Of a DNA stretch of 64,000 nt, positions 53,573 to 61,997 are shown one piece after another; position 1 is the stretch's first letter, and each line of letters starts with the position of its first letter. This DNA comes from Mesorhizobium sp. M1C.F.Ca.ET.210.01.1.1 (lineage in GTDB: Bacteria > Pseudomonadota > Alphaproteobacteria > Rhizobiales > Rhizobiaceae). The stretch covers positions 62,001-126,000 of the forward strand of contig NZ_SRUU01000017.1 in NCBI RefSeq assembly GCF_004791585.1. Reading direction: 5' to 3'. The notes beneath the pieces were generated by a model that did not search any database, was not told where the DNA came from, and saw only the letters and a list, made by a program, of their open reading frames with translations. Made by a program: the position numbers and the translations under genes.

Positions 53573-53917
53573 TCACGCCGCTTCTTCCTTCTCGTCATCC
53601 TCGGACTCGTCTTCGTCGTCGTCCTCGCCATCTTCGTCCTCATGATCGCCCGAGGCCGTGGCTTCTTCGTCTTCGTCGGCGTCCTCCTCGTCGTCGCCGT
53701 CTTCATTGTCGTCATCCTCCTCGTCCAACTCGTCGTCCGAGGCAGAGGCTTCCTCATCGCCGTCTGCGTCGTCGGCTTCTTCGCCATCGTCAGACGGTTC
53801 GGCGGCTTCGACCGCCGCGGCGGCGGCATGGTCGAGGATGTTGTCGGAAGCGGTTTCGGTGGCCTCGGCGGCGGCCGGGGTCTCTTCAGTCAATTCGATA
53901 TCGTGATCGGAATTCAT
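53573..53917 (-). CDS. Highly acidic low-complexity protein
   Basis: The 114 residues contain 31 Asp and 29 Glu (53% acidic), one Lys and no Arg. The N-terminus reads MNSDHDIELTEETPAAAEATE and the rest is runs of D/E with A, S and G. The start at 53917 has CGGAGGCATGCC upstream, a proper ribosome site, so it is expressed. The protein is probably intrinsically disordered and may bind metal, basic proteins or act as a nucleic-acid mimic; none of this can be told from sequence. The long antisense hydrophobic frame over it is a shadow. Confidence 0.7.
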   Translation of the reverse strand: MNSDHDIELTEETPAAAEATETASDNILDHAAAAAVEAAEPSDDGEEADDADGDEEASASDDELDEEDDDNEDGDDEEDADEDEEATASGDHEDEDGEDDDEDESEDDEKEEAA

Positions 53918-53997
53918 GGCATGCCTCCGTGGTTTGGGAACGTCCTGAGGCGCGTCGTGCTGAAATGAATCCAGGCGACGCGCTTAAGTCCTTTTCT

Positions 53998-54048
53998 GAT
54001 GCATGTCGTTGTCCCAGAGCCGCTGCATGCTTCTGGGCGACACGCACT
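53998..54048. repeat. Palindromic intergenic repeat, family B copy 2
   Basis: It reads gatgcatgtcgttgtccca ... tgggcgacacgcacta, matching the 10344-10394 copy with several changes in the right arm. It lies between the acidic-protein gene and the glyS stop, in a gap of about 270 bp that shows no other feature. Confidence 0.8.
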
Positions 54049-54184
54049 AGTTCTCCCATGTGGAGGTCATCGTCATATGACTGTAAGCCGGCTCCGGCGT
54101 GTTAAATTTGGGCCATGAAATTGTCGAAGCATGCCCGCGACTTGTGAGGCGCAGGCTGCTTCGGAGTTTGCGATTTTTGGGACG

Positions 54185-56338
54185 TCAGCCGACGATCTTT
54201 GAAAAATCGGCGACCTGGTCGGTGGCGGCGCGGATGCGGGCAAGCAGCGCCAGGCGGTTGGCGCGCACGGCCTGGTCCTCATCATTCACGAGAACGCCTT
54301 CAAAGAATGAATCAACCGGTTCACGCAATACGCTAAGCGACAGCATCGCGGCGGAAAAATCTTCATTCTGAATCGCTTGGCCGGCTTCCTTCTCGGCCTG
54401 ATTCACCGCGGCAAACAGCTTCTTTTCCGCGTTCTCGCGGAACAGCGCCGGTTCAACAGCCTCGGCGACCAGCGTTTTCTTCTTCTCCTCGGCGGCCAGG
54501 ATATTGGCGGCGCGCTTGGTGCCGGCCAGCAGGTTCTTGCCGCCCTCGGTATCGAGCAGGGAGCCCAGCGCCTCGACGCGGCGCACGATCTGCAGAAGAT
54601 CGTCGGACTGCGGCGTGATAACGGCATCGATCAGATCGTACCGCGCGCCTTGGTCGCGAAGATAAACCTTCAGGCGGTCGTGGAAGAATGCGAGCAGATC
54701 CGACGTCTGGCCGGCGCCGCCGGGGAAGTTTGCGAAGGCCTTGGCGAAGATCGACGTCAGCCCCAGGCGAATGCGGTTCTCGACCAAAATCCTGACCACG
54801 CCAAGCGCCGCGCGCCGCAGCGCGAACGGGTCCTTGCTGCCGGTCGGCTTTTCATCGATCGCCCAGAAGCCGGTCAGCGTGTCGAGCTTGTCGGCAAGCC
54901 CAACGGCAACCGACACCGGGTCGGTGGGCACGCGGTCGGATGGGCCTTGCGGCTTGTAGTGGTCCTCGGCGGCTGCCGCGACGGACGGGTGCTCGCCCTG
55001 CAGCAGCGCATATTTGCGGCCCATGGCGCCCTGCAACTCAGGAAACTCGCCGACCACCTCGGTCTGCAGATCGGCCTTGGCGAGCACCGCGGCGCGGGTG
55101 ACGAGCGCGGCATCGGCGCCGACGAACGGCGCCAGTTCTTCAGCGAGCTTCTTGATCCGCTCGACCCGTTCCCCTTGCGTGCCCAGCTTGGCATGGAAGG
55201 TGACGTTGAGATGGTCGAGCCGCGCCATGCGCTGGTCGAGCGGCTTCTTCAAATCCAGCTCGAACTTCGCCGCCGATTCCTGAAGCTGATCGAGGTCCGG
55301 CAGGTCGCCCTGATCCGTCTTCCAGAAATAAAGAGCGTCGGAGAGGCGTGCCCGCACCACCTTGCCGTTGCCATATGCGATCTCCATGCCGCCGTCCTTC
55401 GCCTCGATGTTGGCAACGAGGATGAAGCGGTTGGAGAGGTCTTCGACCACGCCATGCGGCCGAGTGACGAAGCATTTCTGGTTGGCGCGAATGGTCAAGC
55501 GGATGACCTCGGCCGGAATGGTGAGAAAATCCTGTTCGAACTCGCCCATCAGCACGACCGGCCATTCGACCAGGCCCGACACTTCCTCCAGCAGGACTTC
55601 GTCCTCGACGAGATCCAGCCCATTGGCGAAGGCGATGTTGCGCGCGTCGGCGAGGATGATCTCCTTGCGCCGGTCGGCATCGAGCACGACCTTGGCCGCC
55701 TCGAGCTTGGCCACGTAGTCGTCGAAACGGCGAACGGTGATCGGGCCCGGCGCGTGGAAGCGGTGGCCAAAGGTGATGTTGCCGGAGCGGACGCCGTCGA
55801 TCTCGAAATCGACCACCACCGGCTCCTCGGTCTCCGGGCCGAACGTGCAGACGATCGACTGCAGAGGCCGCACCCAGCGCAGCGAGCCGGGCCTGGCCGA
55901 TGCCGGCCCCCAGCGCATCGACTTCGGCCAGGGGAAGCTTTTGATGATGCCCGGCACCAGCTCGGCGATAATCTCTTCGGCCGCCCGGCCCGGCTTTGAG
56001 ATATGGGCGACGTAGAAGTCGCCCTTCTTCGGATCGGAATGGACATGCGCCTCGGCGATCGATGAAAGGCCAGCCTTGCGCAGGAAGCCCTGCACCGCCT
56101 GCTCGGGGGCCGTGGTCGACGGACCTTTGATCTCCTCGCGAATATCCTTCGAGCGCGCGGTCAGCCCGCGGATGTCCAGCGCCAGGCGCCGCGGCGTCCA
56201 GTATTCGCGCGCCGCCTCATAGGTCAAACCCGCCTCGACCAGTCCGTCGGTCAGCATCTTGCGAAGATCGCCGGCAGCCTTGCGCTGCATGCGCGCAGGA
56301 ATTTCCTCGGAGCGAAGTTCGAGCAACAAATCCGGCAT
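54185..56338 (-). CDS. glyS: Glycyl-tRNA synthetase beta subunit
   Basis: GlyS pairs with GlyQ to form the alpha2-beta2 class II glycyl-tRNA synthetase. The 717-residue protein opens with MPDLLLELRSEEIPARMQRKAAGDL, has the beta-subunit core (FGHRFHAPGPITV, PAEVIRLTIRANQKCF) and ends with a tRNA-binding DALR-like domain (RANRLALLARIRAATDQVADFSKIVG). GlyQ lies upstream on the same strand but 549 bp away, an unusually wide gap that holds a remnant copy of the glyS start and a possible small gene. Confidence 0.96.
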   Translation of the reverse strand: MPDLLLELRSEEIPARMQRKAAGDLRKMLTDGLVEAGLTYEAAREYWTPRRLALDIRGLTARSKDIREEIKGPSTTAPEQAVQGFLRKAGLSSIAEAHVHSDPKKGDFYVAHISKPGRAAEEIIAELVPGIIKSFPWPKSMRWGPASARPGSLRWVRPLQSIVCTFGPETEEPVVVDFEIDGVRSGNITFGHRFHAPGPITVRRFDDYVAKLEAAKVVLDADRRKEIILADARNIAFANGLDLVEDEVLLEEVSGLVEWPVVLMGEFEQDFLTIPAEVIRLTIRANQKCFVTRPHGVVEDLSNRFILVANIEAKDGGMEIAYGNGKVVRARLSDALYFWKTDQGDLPDLDQLQESAAKFELDLKKPLDQRMARLDHLNVTFHAKLGTQGERVERIKKLAEELAPFVGADAALVTRAAVLAKADLQTEVVGEFPELQGAMGRKYALLQGEHPSVAAAAEDHYKPQGPSDRVPTDPVSVAVGLADKLDTLTGFWAIDEKPTGSKDPFALRRAALGVVRILVENRIRLGLTSIFAKAFANFPGGAGQTSDLLAFFHDRLKVYLRDQGARYDLIDAVITPQSDDLLQIVRRVEALGSLLDTEGGKNLLAGTKRAANILAAEEKKKTLVAEAVEPALFRENAEKKLFAAVNQAEKEAGQAIQNEDFSAAMLSLSVLREPVDSFFEGVLVNDEDQAVRANRLALLARIRAATDQVADFSKIVG

Positions 56339-56412
56339 CAGAGTCTCTCCGCCCGCATGCCTCTTTCCTGTTTGCGCGTCCTCACGCCTTCGGCGCTGCG
56401 ATCGCGCGGACA

Positions 56413-56457
56413 GGCGGGGATCTCTTTCGAGCGGAGTTCCAGAAGCAGGTCAGGCAT
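56413..56457 (-). pseudogene. Remnant copy of the first 15 glyS codons
   Basis: Reading left from 56457 the codons give MPDLLLELRSKEIPA, the same peptide as the real GlyS start except Lys for Glu at residue 11. They then diverge completely (CPRDRSAEG...). The DNA differs from glyS at most third positions, so the copy is not a recent duplication. The real glyS start is 119 bp downstream and in another frame. This looks like the leftover 5' end of an earlier or foreign glyS after recombination; a conserved uORF is the alternative. Confidence 0.7.
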
Positions 56458-56470
56458 TGGTTAGCTCCTC

Positions 56471-56493
56471 ACCCTCCCCTTGATGGGGAGGGT
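56471..56493. repeat. Short intergenic hairpin accctcccc-ttgat-ggggagggt
   Basis: Perfect 9-bp arms with a five-base loop, similar in build to the hairpin at 49046-49068. It lies in the gap between glyQ and the remnant of the glyS start and may affect transcription between them. Confidence 0.75.
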
Positions 56494-56714
56494 CGGCGCG
56501 GCAGCGCCGGGTGTCACGAATGCGCGGGAAATAGCAACTCGGCCAGCCGCTGTCACCCCGCAAGCAGATGGCCTCTTCAATCGATTTCCGGAATTTTTTC
56601 AGCCTGCTGTCGGGATAGCGCGGTTGCGCCCGTCCTTAGGGCAGAAATTCCCGTGAACCGAAAGCAGCGCTGAAGCGACCAACGCTCAGGTGGAGAACTA
56701 TTGGCTGAACGACG

Positions 56715-56891
56715 ATGAAGACGGCATCGAGAACCCTGCAAATCCTGGCACTGAGCGCCTGCTTCGCCGCCCAGATGCATGGCACGTTCACGATGCCTGG
56801 CGTGAGGCAAGCTCTGCGCACCATCGATGGCGCTACAACACAGATCACGTTGCCGATCACTGCCGTTACGGCCCAACCCGAACTGGGTTAA
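56715..56891 (+). CDS. Possible small exported protein (58 residues)
   Basis: An open frame reads MKTASRTLQILALSACFAAQMHGTF, a plausible signal peptide with basic start and hydrophobic core, followed by VRQALRTIDGATTQITLPITAVTAQPELG and a stop. It overlaps the last 4 bp of glyQ on the other strand. There is no clear ribosome site before the ATG, so expression is doubtful. The leftward frames across the same stretch are less protein-like. Confidence 0.35.
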   Translation: MKTASRTLQILALSACFAAQMHGTFTMPGVRQALRTIDGATTQITLPITAVTAQPELG

Positions 56892-57832
56892 GCCGCCAGC
56901 CCGCCCGCCTTCGTCTGCAGGAACGCCTCGCCACAGGCCTTTGCCAGGTTGCGCACCCTAAGGATGTAGCTCTGGCGCTCGGTAACGGAAATCACGCCGC
57001 GCGCATCGAGCAGGTTGAAGACATGGCTCGCCTTGATGCACTGGTCGTAGGCCGGAAACACCATTCGGTGCATGGCCAGATTGTCGTTCGACGCCGGCGC
57101 GGCGGCGGCAAGCAGTGCCTTGCATTCGGCCTCTGCGTCCTCGAAATGCCTAAGCAGCATCGCCGTGTTGGCGAATTCGAAATTGTGGCGCGAGTATTCC
57201 TGCTCGGCCTGCAGGAAGACGTCGCCATAGGTGACCTTCTCGGCGCCCTCGCGGCCGTTGAAGTTCAAATCGTAGACATTGTCGACGCCCTGCACATACA
57301 TGGCGAGCCGCTCCAGCCCGTAGGTCAGCTCGCCCGCCACCGGCGCGCATTCGATGCCGCAGACCTGCTGGAAATAGGTGAACTGCGACACTTCCATGCC
57401 GTCGCACCAGCACTCCCAGCCGAGGCCCCAGGCGCCGAGCGTCGGGCTTTCCCAGTCGTCCTCGACGAAGCGGATGTCGTGCAGGAGGGGATCGACGCCG
57501 ATCGCCTCGAGCGAACCGAGATAGAGTTCCTGCAGGTTGGGCGGGTTCGGCTTCAGGATCACCTGGTACTGATAATAATGCTGCAGCCGGTTCGGGTTCT
57601 CGCCGTAGCGGCCGTCCTTCGGGCGGCGCGACGGCTGCACGTAAGCCGCGTTCCAGCGGCGCGGGCCCAGCGCGCGCAAGGTGGTTGCCGGGTGGAAGGT
57701 GCCGGCGCCAACTTCCATGTCGTAGGGCTGCAGGATGACGCAGCCATAGTCGGCCCAGTAATTGTGCAAGGTCAGGATCAGCCCCTGGAAGGAGCGGCTG
57801 GGATGCATGTGGGCAGGAATGTCGATGGTCAC
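56888..57832 (-). CDS. glyQ: Glycyl-tRNA synthetase alpha subunit
   Basis: GlyQ is the catalytic class II aminoacylation subunit of the heterotetramer. At 314 residues the length is normal. Motif-level features include LTLHNYWADYGCVILQPYDMEVGAGTFHPATTL (residues 20-52) with the family's YDMEVGAGT. YVQPSRRPKDGRYGENPNRLQHYYQYQVILKP, with the ATP site, comes next, and WCDGMEVSQFTYFQQ follows. The start is at 57832. It is transcribed toward glyS but with a 549-bp gap between them. Confidence 0.97.
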   Translation of the reverse strand: MTIDIPAHMHPSRSFQGLILTLHNYWADYGCVILQPYDMEVGAGTFHPATTLRALGPRRWNAAYVQPSRRPKDGRYGENPNRLQHYYQYQVILKPNPPNLQELYLGSLEAIGVDPLLHDIRFVEDDWESPTLGAWGLGWECWCDGMEVSQFTYFQQVCGIECAPVAGELTYGLERLAMYVQGVDNVYDLNFNGREGAEKVTYGDVFLQAEQEYSRHNFEFANTAMLLRHFEDAEAECKALLAAAAPASNDNLAMHRMVFPAYDQCIKASHVFNLLDARGVISVTERQSYILRVRNLAKACGEAFLQTKAGGLAA

Positions 57833-58009
57833 GGCGGCCTCGGAAAGCGCTGGGATTCAAGCATTCCCTAGTTGCCGGGCCGGCGAGCGTCAAGGCAATG
57901 CCCCCTCGCCGGCGAGTGGAAGGTTGAACGCTTTGCCTGCGGCTGGCCCATTGCCGGGCGCCCGCGCCGGCCGTTTGCTCGCGTGAGCCGCAACGACAAA
58001 GGTTCCGCC

Positions 58010-58471
58010 ATGCCCGGTCAACTCACCATCCGCCCCGTCGCCCGGCAGGATTACGAACGATGGCTGCCGCTCTGGGACGGCTATAATGCGTTCTACGGCC
58101 GCTCGGGCGAAACCGCGCTTGCCGGCGAGATCACCCGGATGACCTGGTCGCGCTTCTTCGATGCCTATGAGCCGATGCATGCGCTGGTGGCCGAGCGCGA
58201 CGGAAACCTTCTCGGCCTCGTCCATTATCTCTACCATCGCTCGACCACGGCGATCGCGCCGAACTGCTATCTGCAGGACCTTTTCACATTGGAGGTCGCG
58301 CGCGGCCAGGGCGTCGGCCGGGCGCTGATCGAAGGCGTCTACGAACGCGCAAAAGCCGCCGGGTCGGGCCGCGTCTACTGGCTGACGCATGAGACCAACC
58401 ACACCGCCATGCAGCTCTACGACAGGATCGGCGAGCGCTCGGGGTTCGTCGTCTACCGCAAGCTCTTTTGA
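58010..58471 (+). CDS. GNAT-family N-acetyltransferase
   Basis: A 153-residue GNAT protein: LTIRPVARQDYERWLPLWDGYNAFY opens the fold. The acetyl-CoA loop is in the LEVARGQGVGRALIEGVYERA segment (R-G-Q-G-V-G-R). THETNHTAMQLYDRIGE completes the family pattern. The ATG at 58010 follows AAAGG by seven bases, and the longer frame is Arg-rich. A rho-independent terminator follows. The substrate is unknown. Confidence 0.88.
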   Translation: MPGQLTIRPVARQDYERWLPLWDGYNAFYGRSGETALAGEITRMTWSRFFDAYEPMHALVAERDGNLLGLVHYLYHRSTTAIAPNCYLQDLFTLEVARGQGVGRALIEGVYERAKAAGSGRVYWLTHETNHTAMQLYDRIGERSGFVVYRKLF

Positions 58472-58475
58472 AATG

Positions 58476-58504
58476 AAAACGGGGCCCAGCGAGCCCCGTT
58501 TTTT
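58476..58504. terminator. Rho-independent terminator
   Basis: A stem aaaacggggc / gccccgtttt with loop ccagcga is followed by a T-run (TTTTTT), between the convergent GNAT and TPR genes. Because it is flanked by A's on the left and T's on the right, it can act in both directions. Confidence 0.92.
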
Positions 58505-58520
58505 GAACATTCCGGTGGTT

Positions 58521-60299
58521 TCAGCCCTTCGGCGGCGGCGGCGGAGCGACCGGCTTCACCTTCGGGGTTTCCTGCGCCGTGTTGGATTCGATCGGCGGCA
58601 GGCCCTTGAGCAGCTTCTGCTGCAGGGTGGCGAGCACGTCCGGATCCGGCTTCAGGTCGCGCGCCTGCGTCCACTGGAAGGTCGCTTCCAGCTTGCGGCC
58701 GACGCGCCAGTAGGCATCGCCCAGATGATCGTTGAGAACCGGATCTTCCGGCTTCAGCGATACGGCGCGCTCCATTTCGCGGACGGCGTCGTCGAAGCGG
58801 CCGAGGCGGTAATAGGCCCACCCCAGCGAATCGACGATGTAGCCGTCGCTTGGCCGCAGATCCACGGCCTTCTGGATCATCGCCAGGCCTTCCTTGAGGT
58901 TCGTGTTCATGTCGACCCAGGAATAGCCGAGATAGTTCAGAACCTGAGGCTGGTCGGGCTGCAGCTCCAGCGCCTTGCGGAAATTGGGCTCTGCCTTCGG
59001 CCATTCCTTCAGCCGCTCATAGGCGATGCCGCGCTGGTAGAAGATGTTCCAGTTGGCAGCGGTCGGCGTCTTCAGTTCCTCGACGGCCTTGTCGTAGAGA
59101 TTGGCGGCCGACCGGAAATCCTCCTTGGAGGAATAGACGCCGCCGAGCGCGAGGTAGCCGCGCATATCGGTCGGATGCGCATCGACATAGCCCTTGAGGT
59201 GCGCGATCGCCTCGTCATGGCGGTCGATGTCGGCGAGGTTCAGGCCAAGCTGCAGCTCCGACAGCTCCTTCAGCGGCGACGTGGCCGGAATGCGGCGATA
59301 GAGCGCGATCGCCCCTTCGCCGTCCTTCAACTGCTCGGCGACGGCGGCAAGTTGAACCAGGGCGGCGTCGCTGTCCGGCTTCAGCGCCAGCGCATATTGC
59401 AGATAGAGCCGCACGAAAGGCTCGCCGCCGCCGCGGTTGAGCGCGGTGGCGAGGTCGAGCAGGATTTCCGAGGCACCGTCCGCCGGAGTGGCGACCAGGG
59501 GCTCGATCTTGTCGCCCTTGCTGATCCTGTCGCGCAGCGTGGTGATTTCCAGCTTGCCCGGCGCAAAGGCCTCGGCCTGGTTGAGCACCGCGAGCGCCTT
59601 CGACTTGTCCCCTTTGCGGGCGAGGAAGGAGGCATAGGCCTGGGCGTTGCGCATCCACGTCTCGGGCGCGGAGCCGCCGGCGGCGGTGTCGGCCAGGGTG
59701 GCGGCGTAGATCTCATCGGCCTTGTCGGAAAGGCCGGCGGCGTCGGCGATCAGCGCGCGGTGGAAGGACTTGAACAGGCCGAACCAGTCCGGCCCCTTGA
59801 GCTTGTCGATCGAGGCCATAGCCTCAGAGGCATCGCCCGCGCCTTCCTTGGCCCAGCCGTCCATGACGCCGGATAGCAGCCGGTCGAGATCGGATTCGAG
59901 CGACAGCTTCAGCCAGTACTGAGCCTTAGCGTAATCCTTCTTGTGGAAGGAATCGACGGCAAGCGCCAGGCGCGAGAAGCGCTCGATATCGGGCACCTCC
60001 TTGAGCTTGTCGGCATAGACCAGCGATTCCTCGAAGCGGCCCTGCGCGACCAGCGCCAGCATCAGGCTCTGCTGCAGGTCGGTGTCATTGGGGGCAAAGG
60101 CCAGCGCCTGCTTGTAATAGGCGATAGCATTGTCGAGATCATTGTCGCTTTCGGCGGTATGAGCGGCGAGATAGGCGCCCGAGAAGGACGTGATCTGGAG
60201 CGGTGGGGCGTTTTCCTTGGCATGGGCAGGCAGCGCCGCAAGCGCCACCCCCGCTAAAAATGCCAGCCTCTTGAGCCAGCGCGCACGTCCTTGCCGCAT
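58521..60299 (-). CDS. Exported TPR-repeat protein
   Basis: A 592-residue protein with a signal peptide (WLKRLAFLAGVALAALPAHA) and about ten tetratricopeptide repeats. Examples are DNAIAYYKQALAFAPNDTDLQQSL, EEWP-type KEWPKAEPNFRKALELQPDQPQVLNYLGY, and DDAVREMERAVSLKPEDPVLNDHLGDAYW near the end. The C-terminus is PPPPPKG. TPR proteins act as scaffolds in envelope complexes. It is upstream in the envelope sense only: no partner is evident beside it. The family resembles the rhizobial TPR/BepA-like chaperone-linked proteins but lacks a peptidase domain. Confidence 0.88.
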   Translation of the reverse strand: MRQGRARWLKRLAFLAGVALAALPAHAKENAPPLQITSFSGAYLAAHTAESDNDLDNAIAYYKQALAFAPNDTDLQQSLMLALVAQGRFEESLVYADKLKEVPDIERFSRLALAVDSFHKKDYAKAQYWLKLSLESDLDRLLSGVMDGWAKEGAGDASEAMASIDKLKGPDWFGLFKSFHRALIADAAGLSDKADEIYAATLADTAAGGSAPETWMRNAQAYASFLARKGDKSKALAVLNQAEAFAPGKLEITTLRDRISKGDKIEPLVATPADGASEILLDLATALNRGGGEPFVRLYLQYALALKPDSDAALVQLAAVAEQLKDGEGAIALYRRIPATSPLKELSELQLGLNLADIDRHDEAIAHLKGYVDAHPTDMRGYLALGGVYSSKEDFRSAANLYDKAVEELKTPTAANWNIFYQRGIAYERLKEWPKAEPNFRKALELQPDQPQVLNYLGYSWVDMNTNLKEGLAMIQKAVDLRPSDGYIVDSLGWAYYRLGRFDDAVREMERAVSLKPEDPVLNDHLGDAYWRVGRKLEATFQWTQARDLKPDPDVLATLQQKLLKGLPPIESNTAQETPKVKPVAPPPPPKG

Positions 60300-60593
60300 C
60301 GTATCCCTTTCAGCCAGACGCGATCCCGCCTTGGCGGACCGCCCACAGACTCGATCTTTTCCAGATAAAGCATGGCCTTTTTGGGGTCAGGCTTCAATCC
60401 CGGCTCGAATCACATTCGTGCCGCTCAACAGAGCACGGCCAGCGGGAATAATATCTGCATCCAGCCTTGACGTCGATCGCCCGTCTGGCTGATGCGCCGA
60501 TCTCCCATGGCAGTCGATCGTACTACAAACGGGTAGAGCGGCCCCCCTCGGCGGCAACGGCATCGCAGGCCGGACACCCGGAAACCAAGGCTC

Positions 60594-61610
60594 TCAGTTG
60601 ACGCGGCTGATGCAGAAATCAATGACGTCGATCAGCGCCGATTTCTGGCGCGTCGCTTCCAGCGGCGCCAGCGCGTCGCGGGCGATCTCGCCGAAGTGAC
60701 GGGCGCGGCCGATCGTGTCGGCGATGGCGCCGTGGCGGGTCATCAGGCCGATCGCCTTCTCCAGCCCGGCGTCGTCGGTGACATTGTCCTCGATGGCGCG
60801 CTTCCAGAAGGTGCGCTCGGCCTTGGTGCCGCGCCGGTAGGCGAGGATCACCGGCAGCGTCACCTTGCCCTCGCGGAAATCGTCGCCGACATTCTTGCCG
60901 AGCTCCTTGCTCGAGCCGCCATAGTCGAGCGCGTCGTCGATGAGCTGGAAGGCAAGGCCGAGATTCATGCCGTAGGAGCGCAGCGCGGCGCGATCGTTTC
61001 GGGAAGCCTGGGCGATTACCGGGCCAACCTCGGCGGCGGCCGAGAACAGGGCGGCGGTCTTTGCCTTGATGACGGCGAAATGCTCGTCCTCGGTGGTCTC
61101 CAGGTTCTTGGCGGCGGCAAGCTGCATCACCTCGCCCTCGGCGATGATGGAGGCGGCGCTCGACAGGATGTCCAAGGCCTCCAGCGAGCCGACCTCGACC
61201 ATCATGCGAAAAGCCTGGCCGAGCAGGAAATCGCCGACCAGCACGCTTGCCTGGTTGCCCCAGATCATGCGCGCCGTCTTCTTGCCGCGGCGCAGCGCGC
61301 TCTCGTCGACGACGTCGTCATGGAGAAGTGTGGCGGTATGCATGAACTCGACCGCGGTGGCGAGCTTGACATGGCCTTCGCCTGCATAGCCGAACATCTG
61401 GGCGGCGGCGAGCGTCAGCATCGGCCGCAGCCGCTTGCCGCCGGACGAGATCAGGTGGTTGGCAACCTCCGGTATCATCTCAACGTCGGAGCCGGCCTTC
61501 GACAGGATCAGCTCGTTGACGCGTCCCATGTCGGCTGCCGTCAGATCGATGAGATCCTTGATGGAAGCGGGTTCCCGCTTGCCTTCGATATTCAGAACGA
61601 CACCCACCAC
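60594..61610 (-). CDS. ispB: Polyprenyl diphosphate synthase (octaprenyl type)
   Basis: This enzyme elongates isoprenyl diphosphates to the ubiquinone side chain. The 338-residue protein has the first Asp-rich motif LLHDDVVDESALRRGKKTA (D-D-x-x-D) and the second FQLIDDALDYGG (D-D-x-x-D), plus GGKRLRPML at the IPP site. GTG at 61610 is preceded by GGGAG at a five-base spacing and matches the usual family start; the open frame further upstream is a shadow. The chain length (octa- or decaprenyl) cannot be read here. It is divergent from a DUF2007 gene. Confidence 0.93.
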   Translation of the reverse strand: MVGVVLNIEGKREPASIKDLIDLTAADMGRVNELILSKAGSDVEMIPEVANHLISSGGKRLRPMLTLAAAQMFGYAGEGHVKLATAVEFMHTATLLHDDVVDESALRRGKKTARMIWGNQASVLVGDFLLGQAFRMMVEVGSLEALDILSSAASIIAEGEVMQLAAAKNLETTEDEHFAVIKAKTAALFSAAAEVGPVIAQASRNDRAALRSYGMNLGLAFQLIDDALDYGGSSKELGKNVGDDFREGKVTLPVILAYRRGTKAERTFWKRAIEDNVTDDAGLEKAIGLMTRHGAIADTIGRARHFGEIARDALAPLEATRQKSALIDVIDFCISRVN

Positions 61611-61772
61611 GATCACTCCCGTCTCGGTTGACGCGCACGACAACACCCTGGTCCCGAGGCGGGACTCTAGGGCGGTACAACCGGGCACGGCAAGAGGCGA
61701 ATTGGCGCGGCCTGGCTGCCGCAGGTCCGCCTCGACGTTTACAGGAACGCCGCAACCTGCGATTTTCATTCC

Positions 61773-61997
61773 ATGATCGAGCTTGTCCGCACCAACGACG
61801 CCGTCCTCATCTCCTTCGTCGAATCGCTGATGCGCGACGCCGGCATCGCCTGTTTCGTCGCCGACCAGAATATGAGCGTGCTCGACGGTTCGATCGGCAT
61901 CCTGCCGAGGCGCATCATGGTTGATGCCGACAAAGCCGATGCGGCGCGGCGCATCCTGAAGGATGCCGGCATCGAGAACGAGATCCGCCGGAAATAA
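61773..61997 (+). CDS. DUF2007-family small protein
   Basis: A 74-residue protein: MIELVRTNDAVLISFVESLMRDAGIACFVADQNMSVLDGSIGIL, then PRRIMVDADKADAARRILKDAGI. The pattern of a strand-helix ferredoxin-like fold with N-terminal ELVRTNDAVL is typical of DUF2007, called a putative signal-transducing protein with no known ligand. The stop codon overlaps the methyltransferase start by one base (61997), so expression is coupled, an arrangement seen in many alphaproteobacteria. Confidence 0.88.
   Translation: MIELVRTNDAVLISFVESLMRDAGIACFVADQNMSVLDGSIGILPRRIMVDADKADAARRILKDAGIENEIRRK

Noticed and set aside
53642..53968. Hydrophobic 108-residue ORF opposite the acidic protein
   Set aside because: Its Val/Leu/Phe runs are the complement of GAC/GAA codons, and it has no ribosome site. 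The acidic frame has one.
58476..58504. Possible small RNA at the GNAT/TPR border
   Set aside because: The hairpin with T-run is fully explained as a terminator between convergent genes, and there is no upstream promoter-like sequence of its own.
60300..60593. Possible tRNA or small gene before the TPR gene
   Set aside because: I found no cloverleaf, no CCA-type end and no coding pattern. It reads as promoter and spacer between the TPR gene and the end of the polyprenyl synthase gene.
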